The notes under the pieces are model-generated. The model saw nothing but the letters and a program-made list of their open reading frames with translations, was not told where the DNA came from and searched no databases. Made by a program: the position numbers and the translations under genes. DNA of 64,000 bases. Source: JALZOC01 sp038320555. GTDB taxonomy: Bacteria > Acidobacteriota > Vicinamibacteria > Vicinamibacterales > 2-12-FULL-66-21. Positions 31,891 to 40,346 of the stretch are shown here, piece after piece (position 1 is the stretch's first letter; every line of letters starts with the position of its first letter). The stretch lies in contig JBBQEJ010000003.1 of assembly GCA_038320555.1 (NCBI GenBank), positions 1-64,000 of the forward strand, read 5' to 3'.

Positions 31891-33410
31891 CTTTCCTCTC
31901 GGGCGCGCTGCTCGCACTCAGCTTCCCGAAATTCGGCAATCCAGCATGCGCCTGGCTCGCATTGACGCCGCTGATCGTGGCCGTGGTCCGCGCGCCGCAG
32001 GCTCGCAGCCGGCGTGCGTTCTCCCTTGGCTTGCTTGCCGGCGCGGTGTATTTCGCCGGTACGCTCTACTGGCTGGTCGAGACGATGACCACGTTTGGCG
32101 GGTTGTCGATGGCGCTCGCGGTTCTTGCCGCGGCATTGCTCGTCGCCTACCTTGCGCTCTTTCCGGCGGCGTTCGCGCTCATCCTTTCGCGGCTTCATAG
32201 CGCATTCGGGACCCGCGCGCTTCTTCTCGCGCCGGCGGTCTGGGTCACGACCGAGCTCGGGCGGCAGTATGTGTGGGACGGTTTTCCGTGGGCGCTGCTG
32301 GGGTATAGCCAGGTCACCGTGCTCCCGGTCGCACAGGCCGCTTCGCTCTTTGGCGTCTACGGCCTCTCGGCGTTGCTGGGCCTCACGGCCAGCGGCGCGG
32401 CGTTCGTCATCATCGATCGGGGCCGCGCGCGCTGGCTCGTCGCCGGATCGATCGCGGGCTTGCTGGCGATTACGACGCTCTGGGGGCAGGCGCGTTTGAG
32501 ATCCTCGGATCTGCTGACACACGGCGAGCCGGTTCGGGTTGCCGTCATTCAAGGCAACGTGGCGCAGGAGGAGAAATGGAATCCGGCGAACCGTCAGGCG
32601 ATTACCGACCGCTACATCACGATGACGCGGCAGGCGCTCGCGCAGGGGGCCACTTTCATCATGTGGCCCGAATCTGCCACGCCGCTTCCGTTCGAGCAGG
32701 ACATCCCCGGCGGCTCCGCAATCCGGCGCATCGCGATCGAATCACACGCCACCCTGCTCGTCGGCAGCGATCAGGTCGAGCCGATCAAGACCGCGACGCC
32801 GTCCGACAAGGAGCAGTCGCGCTACTACAACGCGGCATATCTCGTCCGGCCTGACGGCAGCGTCGGGGCCGTGTATCGCAAGATGCACCTCGTGCCCTTC
32901 GGGGAATACGTTCCGCTGCAGTCAGTGTTGTTCTTTGCGGGGCCCATCATCGGTGCCCTGGCCGACTTTTCCTCGTTCACACCAGGCGACGTGCCGGTAC
33001 TGCTGCCGATCGGCCGTCATCCGATCAGCACGGCCATCTGCTACGAGGTCATTTATTCGAACCTGATCCGTCAATTCGTCCGCGACGGCAGCGAGCTGTT
33101 GACGACGATCACGAACGATGCCTGGTACGGGCGGTCGTCGGCCGCGTACCAGCATTGGGACCAGGCGTCGATGCGCGCCATCGAGGAAGGGCGATACCTC
33201 GCCCGCGCCGCCAATACCGGCATCAGCGGCTTCGTCGATCCGTACGGCCGTATCATCACCAGGACCGCCCTGTTCGAACCGGCGGTCGTCGTCCGGGACA
33301 TCCGGTTCCTGACGGATCGGACGATCTATAACCGGATCGGCGATTTGGTGGCCTGGCTGTCGGTGGCGTTGACAGCCGCCGCGCTTCTCGGGGCTGCGCG
33401 AGTCAGATAA
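31875..33410 (+). CDS. lnt: Apolipoprotein N-acyltransferase (probable CTG start)
   Basis: A polytopic inner-membrane enzyme that adds the third acyl chain to lipoproteins. About six N-terminal helices precede a nitrilase-like periplasmic domain with the triad Glu (MWPESATP), Lys (YRKMHLVPFGEYVPL) and Cys (AICYEVIYSNLI). The frame is open from 31827, but there is no ATG, GTG or TTG until a TTG at 31962, which would delete the first helix. The residues from 31875 (LDYALAFLSGALLALSFPKFG) look like a normal Lnt N-terminus, so I place the start at CTG 31875, overlapping the SPOR gene by 16 bases. GGAAGA lies upstream. About 511 residues; the start is inferred, the function certain. Confidence 0.88.
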   Translation: MDYALAFLSGALLALSFPKFGNPACAWLALTPLIVAVVRAPQARSRRAFSLGLLAGAVYFAGTLYWLVETMTTFGGLSMALAVLAAALLVAYLALFPAAFALILSRLHSAFGTRALLLAPAVWVTTELGRQYVWDGFPWALLGYSQVTVLPVAQAASLFGVYGLSALLGLTASGAAFVIIDRGRARWLVAGSIAGLLAITTLWGQARLRSSDLLTHGEPVRVAVIQGNVAQEEKWNPANRQAITDRYITMTRQALAQGATFIMWPESATPLPFEQDIPGGSAIRRIAIESHATLLVGSDQVEPIKTATPSDKEQSRYYNAAYLVRPDGSVGAVYRKMHLVPFGEYVPLQSVLFFAGPIIGALADFSSFTPGDVPVLLPIGRHPISTAICYEVIYSNLIRQFVRDGSELLTTITNDAWYGRSSAAYQHWDQASMRAIEEGRYLARAANTGISGFVDPYGRIITRTALFEPAVVVRDIRFLTDRTIYNRIGDLVAWLSVALTAAALLGAARVR

Positions 33411-33416
33411 ACTGTG

Positions 33417-33598
33417 GAGTTGACGAAGGGAACGGATTCACAACGAAGAAACGAAGTAAACGGAGACGAACGAAGGAGAACACAGCCGTCAGGCGCCTCC
33501 CGCCGCCTGGGTCTACGTTTCCACGGCGGGAGCGCCTGGCGGCTGTTTCCTCGTTCGCCTTCGTTAGCTCCGTTCCTTCGTTTTGAACCCGTATTCTT
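33417..33598. repeat. Very long hairpin upstream of prfB (ACGAAGGAACGGAG words plus GC-rich core)
   Basis: An inverted repeat with arms of about 80 bases. The GC-rich core pairs 33483-33505 with 33524-33545 (CAGCCGTCAGGCGC... against ...GCGCCTGGCGGCTG). The outer arms are runs of ACGAAG/AACGGAG and their complements. It fills the space between lnt and prfB and ends about 25 bases before the prfB ATG. A structured leader controlling RF2 synthesis or a terminator for the lnt operon are both possible. Confidence 0.7.
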
Positions 33599-33624
33599 CG
33601 CCATCTCTGTTAGCAGTCAGATTT

Positions 33625-34759
33625 ATGGCTATACAACTCGACGAACAGCTTCGCAGGTATCAGGACCTTGCGCGCCGCGCATCCGATCTGCGGAGCTATC
33701 TTTGACGCCGCACATCCCGCGGAAGAGCTTTCGACCATAGAACAGCGCGTTTCGCAACCCGACTTCTGGAAGGACCAGGCGGGGGCGCAGAAACTGCTCC
33801 AGCGCCGGCGCCGGCTCGAGGAGGACCGCGATCTCGCCGAATCGCTGCGGGCGCGGGCGGAGGATCTGGCCGTGCTCGTCGAATGGGCCGAAAGCGGTGA
33901 GCCCGTTCTCGAGGATCTCGCGCGGGGGCTCGACGATCTGTCGACCGTCGTGGATGCGGGCGAGACCAAGAAGATGCTCGGCGGCGAGCACGATCGAAAG
34001 AACGCGATCGTGACCATCCATCCCGGCGCGGGCGGCACCGAGTCGCAGGACTGGGCGGAGATGCTGCTCCGGATGTATCTGCGGTGGTCGGAGCGGCGCG
34101 GCTTCAAGCGCGATGTGATCGACCTGCAGCCCGGCGACGAGGCAGGCATCAAGAGCGCGACGATGACGATCGTCGGCGAGTACGCGTACGGAATGATGCT
34201 GGCGGAAGCCGGCGTGCACCGGCTCGTGCGAATCTCGCCGTACGATCAGGCGTCGCGGCGTCACACGTCCTTCGCGTCGGTGTTCGTCTGGCCCGAACTG
34301 CCCGAGGACGTCGACGTCGAGATCGATGAAAAGGATCTCCGCATCGATACCTACCGATCGAGCGGCGCCGGCGGCCAGCACGTCAACGTGACGGACTCGG
34401 CGGTGCGCATCACGCACCTCCCCACGAACATCGTCGTGTCGTCCCAGAACGAGCGATCCCAGCACCGCAATCGTGATTCCGCGATGAAGGTCCTGAAATC
34501 GCGCCTCTTCGATCTGAAGCTGAAGGAGCAGCAGGCGAAGCTGGATCAGCTCGGCGGGGAAAAGAAGGACATCGCCTTCGGCCACCAGATCCGCAGTTAC
34601 GTACTTCACCCGTATCAGCTGATCAAGGACCACCGCACGAAGGAAGAAGTCGGGGACGTGAACCGCGTGCTGGACGGCGACATCGACGGCTTCATCAAGA
34701 GCTATTTGATGAAGAAGGCCTCAGGGACGCTCGGGCAGGCCGCGCCTGAGGAAGATTGA
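33625..34759 (+). CDS. prfB: Peptide chain release factor 2, programmed +1 frameshift
   Basis: RF2 recognises UGA and UAA stop codons. Reading starts at the ATG at 33625, runs 26 codons to an in-frame TGA at 33703-33705 and continues in the +1 frame from GAC at 33704 to 34759, giving 377 residues. The catalytic loop GAGGQHVNVTDSAV (GGQ) is intact. The codon-recognition tripeptide is SPY (34235-34243) in LVRISPYDQASRRHTSF, where E. coli RF2 has SPF. The N-terminal coiled coil and C-terminal helices look normal. Expression is autoregulated: low RF2 favours frameshifting. Preceded by a long hairpin. Confidence 0.95.
33691..33706 (+). promoter_or_regulatory. Programmed +1 frameshift site of prfB
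   Basis: The slip site CTT TGA C is at 33700-33706, preceded by TAT as in the E. coli site. Two bases before the TAT is GGAG, a shorter internal Shine-Dalgarno than the E. coli AGGGGG. Ribosomes slip at CTT to read TTT when RF2 is scarce and the UGA is slow to terminate. Confidence 0.93.
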
Positions 34760-35032
34760 GCGTCGCGGGTGATTACTGTCTTTGCGTGAGCGGTGAATGC
34801 GACCCAGCGTCACCGTGGTGAACGGGTTCGCAAACTCCCCTCGAGAGGTGACATCCGTTGCCGCGCAGAGGCGGGCGCGCCGCCAGCCCCGCGCATCTCG
34901 TTCTTGCTCCCGCGGACGTGGGGTCCCCGACGCGCACGCTTGCGCGTTGGGGTAGCGTTGCGCCCACTGCCCAGCTCGAAGCTGATCGCGAGCACGTCGA
35001 AGGGTCAGCAATCGCCAATCAACAATTCACGT
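34760..35032. other. Gene-free gap between prfB and the PBP1A gene
   Basis: About 270 bases between two convergent genes. I see only short stem-forming runs (for example GCGCACGCTTGCGCG near 34936) and, at 35018-35037, one arm of the AATC-word repeat. The short frames in it lack any recognisable protein features. Confidence 0.5.
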
Positions 35033-37288
35033 TCACCGAATCGACCCGGGCTGGGTGCCGGCGATGAACGCTTCGGAGATGGCGCCCGCCGTGCCCTCAA
35101 CCTCGGGATTGCCCGACGTCTTGTCCACTGTCACAAAGACGATGTTGCCCGGAGGGGGGAACATGGGCAGGTCCTTGCGGTCGCCAATCCACGCCTTCAT
35201 GATGTCCATCCAGATTGGCAGCGCCGCCTCGGCGCCTGTTTGATTCGACCCGATTGGCTTTTTCTGATCGAGGCCGACCCACACGCCGATCGTGATGTCC
35301 GGATCGAACCCGATGAACCACGCGTCCGTGTAGTCGTCGGTGGTTCCGGTCTTGCCCCCGAGCGGCCAGTTGAGGGACGCGGCTTTGGCCGCGGTTCCCC
35401 GTTGCACGACGCCGCGCAGGAGGTTGGTCATGACGAAGGCGGTGTCGGCCCGGATCGCCTCCTTGGGCTCGGGCCGATTCTCTTCGAGCACGTTTCCGTC
35501 GCGATCCGACACCTTGAGAATCGGATACGGACGCATGCGCACGCCCTGGTTCGGGAACACGGAATATGCGCTCGTCATTTCCGTGAGCGTGGCCTCGGCC
35601 GCGCCGAGCGCGATGGCCAGGTACGGAGGCAGCGGCGAGGCGAGGCCTAGCTTGCGGGCGTACTGAATCACGTGTGCCGGACCCAACTGTTCCATCACGC
35701 GCACCGCCGGCACGTTCCGCGACTCTTCGAGCGCGTGGCGCAGCGTGATCGGCCCTTCGAACTTCCGGTCGTAGTTCATCGGTGTGTAGACTGGCGATCC
35801 TGGTCCGCCCGGAAAACTCGACGGGGTATCAATGATGATCGTCGTCGGCGTGTAGCCCCGATCGATGGCCGCCGTGTACACGATTGGCTTGAAGGCGGAC
35901 CCGACTTGGCGGTACGCCTGCGTCGCGCGGTTGAACTTGCTGCGCTCGAAGCTGTAGCCGCCGATCATCGCGCGAATCTGGCCGCTCCGGTTGTCGATCG
36001 CGAGCACCGCCCCCTCGACGAGCGGCGGTTGCTCGAGCGAAGCCGTCGCCGTATGCGCCGCGTCGTCGACGGTCAACAACCGGGTTTCGACGAGATCTCC
36101 GGGCGTGACGAGCTGCGTGCCGGCGGTCTTGCGGGTCCACGCGAATCCTTTGCGATCGATCGTGACGCGGAGCGAACCCGCGCGCAGCTGGATCGTCGCG
36201 CCGTCGGCGCTGGTGACGATCGCGGGGACGAGATCGTTGGCGGCCATCGGGCGTTCCCATCGCGCATGCCGGAATGTCTCGAGGGTCTGTCCGTCGGCTA
36301 CCACGTTCCGGCGAGGCTTGCGGAACCCCCGGCGTTTGTCGATCCGGCGCAGCCCGTCGTCGAGCGCGCGATTCGCGGCTTCCTGAAGGTGGACGTCGAG
36401 GCCGGTCTGCACCGAGAGGCCGTTTTCGTAGAGGCGCTTGGCGCCGTAACGCGCTTCCAGCACCTTCCGCACTTCTTCGAGGAAATACGGTGCGACAGAC
36501 GGCTGGCCGGACGGCTCGCCTCGCAGCACGATCGGCTTCTTCCTGGCTTCTTCCGCGGCGGCGGGCGTGATGAACCCGACTTCAGCCATGCGGCCGAGCG
36601 TGTAGTTCCGGCGCCGAAGCGCGGCGTCCATGTTCACGTACGGACTCTGCCGCACGTTGCCCTGGAGAATGCCGGCGATGAGCGCGGCCTCTTCGACGGT
36701 GAGATCTTTTGCAGACTTTCCGAAATACAGCCGCGACGCGGCCTCGACGCCGTAGACGCCGTGGCCGAAGTACATCTGATTGCAGTAGAGGGTGAAAATC
36801 TCGTGCTTGGTGTAGCGCTTCTCGATACGGATCGCGAGGAGCGCCTCCTTGATCTTGCGTTCCCAGGTCTTCTCATCGGTCAGAAACAACTTGCGCGCGA
36901 GCTGTTGTGTCAGCGTGCTGGCGCCGGCCGCTTTCCGCCGCTCTATGATGTCTTTCATGAGCGTGGCCACGATCCGCGGAATGCTGAGGCCGATGTGCTG
37001 CTCGAACTGGTCGTCCTCCGCGGCCATGATCGCCTGCCGCAGATTCGGCGAGATCGCCTCGTACGGGATGACCTCGCGCCGCTGGATTGCGAACTCGCCG
37101 ACCACTTCACCGCGGGATCCGTACACTCGCGTGATCGTGCTCGGCGCGTAGTCATCCAGCGCCGAGATCTGGGGGAGATCGCCGGCGTACGCGAAGATGA
37201 CGCCCGTCGTGATTCCGAGGAGCGCGGCGATGAGGAAGAGCGCAATGAAGCCGGCGTTGCGCGCGAGCTTGACTACGTATGTGGCCAT
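35033..37288 (-). CDS. Penicillin-binding protein 1A (bifunctional transglycosylase/transpeptidase)
   Basis: A 751-residue class A PBP: N-terminal membrane anchor (NAGFIALFLIAALLGITTGVI region, 10-33), GT51 glycosyltransferase domain with EDDQFEQHIG (catalytic Glu91), ASTLTQQLARKLFL and EKRYTKHEIFTLYCNQMYFG, an OB-like linker, and the transpeptidase domain with nucleophile Ser464 in GSAFKP, SRN and KTG at 646-648 (GGKTGTTDDYTDAWFIG). It polymerises and cross-links peptidoglycan in the periplasm. ATG at 37288; the longer frame upstream belongs to no conserved domain. Length matches ordinary PBP1A proteins. Confidence 0.95.
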   Translation of the reverse strand: MATYVVKLARNAGFIALFLIAALLGITTGVIFAYAGDLPQISALDDYAPSTITRVYGSRGEVVGEFAIQRREVIPYEAISPNLRQAIMAAEDDQFEQHIGLSIPRIVATLMKDIIERRKAAGASTLTQQLARKLFLTDEKTWERKIKEALLAIRIEKRYTKHEIFTLYCNQMYFGHGVYGVEAASRLYFGKSAKDLTVEEAALIAGILQGNVRQSPYVNMDAALRRRNYTLGRMAEVGFITPAAAEEARKKPIVLRGEPSGQPSVAPYFLEEVRKVLEARYGAKRLYENGLSVQTGLDVHLQEAANRALDDGLRRIDKRRGFRKPRRNVVADGQTLETFRHARWERPMAANDLVPAIVTSADGATIQLRAGSLRVTIDRKGFAWTRKTAGTQLVTPGDLVETRLLTVDDAAHTATASLEQPPLVEGAVLAIDNRSGQIRAMIGGYSFERSKFNRATQAYRQVGSAFKPIVYTAAIDRGYTPTTIIIDTPSSFPGGPGSPVYTPMNYDRKFEGPITLRHALEESRNVPAVRVMEQLGPAHVIQYARKLGLASPLPPYLAIALGAAEATLTEMTSAYSVFPNQGVRMRPYPILKVSDRDGNVLEENRPEPKEAIRADTAFVMTNLLRGVVQRGTAAKAASLNWPLGGKTGTTDDYTDAWFIGFDPDITIGVWVGLDQKKPIGSNQTGAEAALPIWMDIMKAWIGDRKDLPMFPPPGNIVFVTVDKTSGNPEVEGTAGAISEAFIAGTQPGSIR

Positions 37289-37316
37289 GATGGGTGCTGA
37301 CTGCTTTCGATCGATC

Positions 37317-37805
37317 TTAACCCCGGCGGCTCTTGAGGGCCTTGAGAAATTCCGCTGGTGTTTCCACGCGGATGCCGTACCGGAGCGTCGCGAGGAAGTG
37401 ACGCCGGTTATCTGTAACGATGACGCCGGCCCCGGCGGCGCGCGCCACCTCGGCAATGTGCGCGTCGTAGATCCGTCCCCCGGCCGTGTTGTCCTGGGCT
37501 GCCGCGTGCAGCAGATGCACGCGATCGGCCGCCGGCAGATCGTAGACAGCCATCCGCCCGAACACCTCGTCCTGGAGAAGTCGAGCGGCGTCCACGGGCG
37601 TCAGTCTGAATTCGGAAGGGAGCCTGGTTGCGACCGAGAAGAACTCGAGGCAACAGTGCCACGCAGTGGCAGGTGACTGGATGGTCTTCTCTGCCACGGC
37701 GTGCAGAACGGACTGAGCGGGCGCGCTCTGCGGGCCGAAATCCAGCATGCCCGCCAGGAGCACGCTCGTATCGAGGAAGCTTGTCGCGATGCCTGTTACG
37801 GCCAT
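37317..37805 (-). CDS. PIN-domain ribonuclease, VapC-type toxin
   Basis: A 162-residue PIN-domain protein. The four acidic metal-binding residues are visible: Asp12 (SFLDTSVLL), Glu54 (CLEFFSV), Asp114 (YDAHIAEV) and Asp132 (VTDNRRHF). VapC toxins cleave specific RNAs, often initiator tRNA or 23S rRNA, when freed from the antitoxin. The start overlaps the end of the AbrB-type antitoxin gene by 10 bases, the classic arrangement. Substrate unknown. Confidence 0.9.
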   Translation of the reverse strand: MAVTGIATSFLDTSVLLAGMLDFGPQSAPAQSVLHAVAEKTIQSPATAWHCCLEFFSVATRLPSEFRLTPVDAARLLQDEVFGRMAVYDLPAADRVHLLHAAAQDNTAGGRIYDAHIAEVARAAGAGVIVTDNRRHFLATLRYGIRVETPAEFLKALKSRRG

Positions 37806-38050
37806 CGGTTGCGCTCTTCTTCGATGAGCGCGGCGATGTCGATTCCGGGGCGCACGTCGGCGGCAACCGTGGGCCGCGCGACGGTACGACGGCCAACTTT
37901 GACGAGCCGGGGACCCGGGGCGACGCGTTCGAGCCGGATGCCGAACTCGTCGACGGTGATCTCGAGCTCGGTACCAGGCGTCAGGCCGGCGCGGTCCCTG
38001 ATGCCCGCCGGGATGACCACTCGACCTGCCTTGTCGATGGTGGTTTTCAT
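37796..38050 (-). CDS. AbrB/MazE-type (SpoVT-AbrB) antitoxin
   Basis: An 84-residue antitoxin: the N-terminal swapped-hairpin DNA-binding domain (MKTTIDKAGRVVIPAGIRDRAGLTPGTELEI, read from residues 1 to about 45) and a C-terminal toxin-neutralising tail ending IDIAALIEEERNRW. It should bind the PIN toxin encoded immediately downstream and repress the pair. The ATG at 38050 lies inside a perfect palindrome that is a likely operator; upstream in-frame sequence reads through the 20-nt palindromic repeats and is not likely coding. Confidence 0.9.
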   Translation of the reverse strand: MKTTIDKAGRVVIPAGIRDRAGLTPGTELEITVDEFGIRLERVAPGPRLVKVGRRTVARPTVAADVRPGIDIAALIEEERNRWP

Positions 38051-38068
38051 GGTATCAGAATACCATGA
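38047..38068. promoter_or_regulatory. Operator-like perfect palindrome over the antitoxin start codon
   Basis: TCATGGTAT and its exact complement ATACCATGA are separated by four bases (CAGA). The palindrome contains the antitoxin start codon. AbrB-fold antitoxins bind such inverted repeats, so it is a strong candidate for autoregulation, blocking transcription or initiation. Confidence 0.65.
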
Positions 38069-38104
38069 ACCACATTCATGGCTTGTCCTTCCAAGTGGCT
38101 TGTC

Positions 38105-38168
38105 CTTCCGCCTGAAGGCGGAAGCCACGTGTTTTCTCACATTTGTGGCTTCCGCCTTCAGGCGGAAG
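38105..38168. repeat. Two copies of the 20-nt CTTCCGCCT-NN-AGGCGGAAG palindrome
   Basis: Copies at 38105-38124 and 38149-38168, both perfect in their 9-bp arms and flanked by GTGG/CCAC, which extends the pairing. A partial copy lies at about 38083-38096. They fill the gap between the antitoxin promoter region and the FecR gene. Confidence 0.75.
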
Positions 38169-38207
38169 GGTCACCAAGGCGACGGATACGCTCACGCGGA
38201 GAACCGG

Positions 38208-40238
38208 CTACCGCCCGCCGCCGCGTCTGACGGCCCCCCCGGATGACGGTTGCCCGCCCGGCCGCGCGCGACCCTGATTCGGCGCGCTGCGATTGTCGGG
38301 TGCGGGCGCATTGCGGTCAGTTCCGGGGCTCGAGCGTTCGGGGGCCGCTGGACGCGCGCTTTCGGGTGGGGGCCCCGAGGGGCGATCGTTTGCCGGAGCC
38401 CGGCGCTCGATGCCGCCAGAAGGGCGGGCCTCGGGTGCTGAGGGCCTGGCGGACTCCGGACCGTTCGGCGATGCGCCGCCGTAAGGACGAGCCGATTCAG
38501 GTGCCCGCGGGATCGCGGTGCCGTACGGCCGATACTCCGGCCGCGGATTGGCGCCCGGCTCCGACCGATCCGGAATACGACGTCCGTAGTCACGATAGCC
38601 TGGCGCGGCACTGTCTTCCGCGCGGGGGGTTGCGGGAACACCGCGCTCGGCTCCGTAAGCTCGCTGCGAGGGAATGGGGACCCCGTACGTCGAGTTTTCA
38701 CGCGGCACAGCCCGGCGGCCGACAGCCGGATCGCGCTCGACATTTGACGACGGCGTGCCCGCGGCCGGGTTGCGTCGGCCCGGATCGCCTGCGTCGCGGG
38801 CGTTGCTGTCCATGGGGCTTCGGCGGGCGAGGCCAGGCTCGCGCGCGGCGCGCCCCGGCGTGCTCTCTACAACCGAGCTGCGAGGCTGTCCGACAATCAC
38901 GCGCGGAGCGCCCGAGCCGACTCGAGATGCGCCCGGTTCGAGGTTCGTGTACACGGGGGAGATCGGCCGCCGTGACTGCTCCGTACCCGCGACACGAATC
39001 GGGGCGCTGGAGCGCGGTACGGCGTATCCGCCGGAATCCGGCGCGGAGCTGCGTGTCACGAACGACTCCCGCGTCCGCACGTCGAAGGTGCGTCCGGCGA
39101 CGTAATGCACGGTCACGTAGTCCACGCCGAAGTGACGCCGCGCCACCGCGGTCCACGCACGCCACGGATCGTAGCCGCGCCCGTAGCCCCCGTAGCCGTT
39201 GATGTTGCCGATCTGAAGTACCGGCCGATTGTTCCATCCTAGCGGACACCAGCTGACGTATCCCGGTGCGTACGCCCACGAGACCCATGCGGGTCCCCAA
39301 CTTCGGCCCGGAATCCAGAACCACGTGCCGGCCGATATGCCCCACCGGCCATAGTGATGCGTCGGCCACGCCCAGGGATCGACGCCGATCCACGTCCATC
39401 CATACGGCCGCAGCGTGGCCCAGCGGCCGTTGTAATACGGTCGCCAATCGACCGAGACCCGCGGATACCAGACGTAGCCGTACGCGGCTTCGTAGCCCCA
39501 GGCGCCGTACCGATCAAAAGACGGCGCGTACGGCCGCACTTCCTCGGGAAGATATTGCGCCGAGACCCCCAGGCGCTGATCGCGGCGCGCCTCCGACCAG
39601 CGATCGAAGCTGTCCCACGACGCCGAGTTGAAGACGTATGCGTAAGACGGCGCGGCATTCGCGCGCGCATACGCGCGTTCCCCGGCCCGGAGCGGCGTCC
39701 TGCCGTCGTCGTTGACGAGCTCCGCGGCGCCCCGAATGACGGCCAGCTCGATCTCCGCCTCGCGAGCGCCATGCAGCACCGCCAGGCGATACTCGCCGGG
39801 CTCAGTGATCAAGGCCGACGCCGAGGACGCATCGATGCGATACGACACGCGACGATTCGGGCCCGGTATCGAGAGCCGGATCCGTCCGTCGAGAAGCCGC
39901 ACGAGCTCATCGGACTGAAAGTCCAGGGTGGTGTTCGCATCGACATGCAGCGCGCTGCCGTCGGCAAAAAGAATCTCGACGCGTCCGCCCTGCGTACGCA
40001 TTCGATCTCCGGCAAGGAGCGGCATGTTGGCCGGGGCAGAATCCGGCTGGCCGTCACGTTCGAGAACGGCCGCGCCGTCTACAAAGGAGACGTGAGCGGG
40101 CGGATCGGCCGCAAGCGACTCGGGGTTGCCGGCCTCTGGTGGCTGGGCCAACGCGAAGGCCGAAGCGCCAATCCATAACAGCCCGGCAATGAACGCAATC
40201 GCTCGGACACGCGAGACGACACTCAGGAGGCGGGTCAT
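38208..40238 (-). CDS. Secreted FecR-domain / DUF6600 protein with disordered C-terminus
   Basis: A 676-residue exported protein: signal peptide (about 12-31, ending FALAQ), a FecR-like domain (about 50-170; MPLLAGDRMRTQGGRVEILFADGSALHVD, LDGRIRLSIPG), then a Trp/Tyr-rich region of the DUF6600 type (about 215-345; YGAWGYEAAYGYVWYPR, WRPYYNGRWA, GWTWIGVDPWAWPTHHYGRW, GWNNRPV) and a 300-residue Pro/Ser/Arg/Gly-rich tail without structure. FecR parts sense or bind in the periplasm; the tail may interact with cell wall or RNA. Function unknown. It is transcribed toward the toxin-antitoxin pair. Confidence 0.82.
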   Translation of the reverse strand: MTRLLSVVSRVRAIAFIAGLLWIGASAFALAQPPEAGNPESLAADPPAHVSFVDGAAVLERDGQPDSAPANMPLLAGDRMRTQGGRVEILFADGSALHVDANTTLDFQSDELVRLLDGRIRLSIPGPNRRVSYRIDASSASALITEPGEYRLAVLHGAREAEIELAVIRGAAELVNDDGRTPLRAGERAYARANAAPSYAYVFNSASWDSFDRWSEARRDQRLGVSAQYLPEEVRPYAPSFDRYGAWGYEAAYGYVWYPRVSVDWRPYYNGRWATLRPYGWTWIGVDPWAWPTHHYGRWGISAGTWFWIPGRSWGPAWVSWAYAPGYVSWCPLGWNNRPVLQIGNINGYGGYGRGYDPWRAWTAVARRHFGVDYVTVHYVAGRTFDVRTRESFVTRSSAPDSGGYAVPRSSAPIRVAGTEQSRRPISPVYTNLEPGASRVGSGAPRVIVGQPRSSVVESTPGRAAREPGLARRSPMDSNARDAGDPGRRNPAAGTPSSNVERDPAVGRRAVPRENSTYGVPIPSQRAYGAERGVPATPRAEDSAAPGYRDYGRRIPDRSEPGANPRPEYRPYGTAIPRAPESARPYGGASPNGPESARPSAPEARPSGGIERRAPANDRPSGPPPESARPAAPERSSPGTDRNAPAPDNRSAPNQGRARPGGQPSSGGAVRRGGGR

Positions 40239-40346
40239 ACAGACCTCGACGGGGAGCGGCGATCCCCTAAGCAGCGGTCACGATCCGCTGGAGCAGGCTG
40301 GCAACCGTCATTCTACCACGCACTTAGGCGAAGTCCAGCAGTACGG

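Noticed and set aside
34820..34850. tRNA-like GGTTCGCAAACTCC sequence after prfB
   Set aside because: It looks like a T-loop, but its stem bases do not pair and no acceptor, D or anticodon arm could be placed around it.
35672..37300. 542-residue open frame antisense to the PBP1A gene
   Set aside because: PBP1A has all catalytic motifs on the minus strand; the plus-strand product shows only low-complexity Arg-rich sequence.
37317..38170. Genomic island or defence system around the toxin-antitoxin pair
   Set aside because: No integrase, tRNA site or nuclease genes; base composition matches the flanks, and neighbours are core envelope genes.
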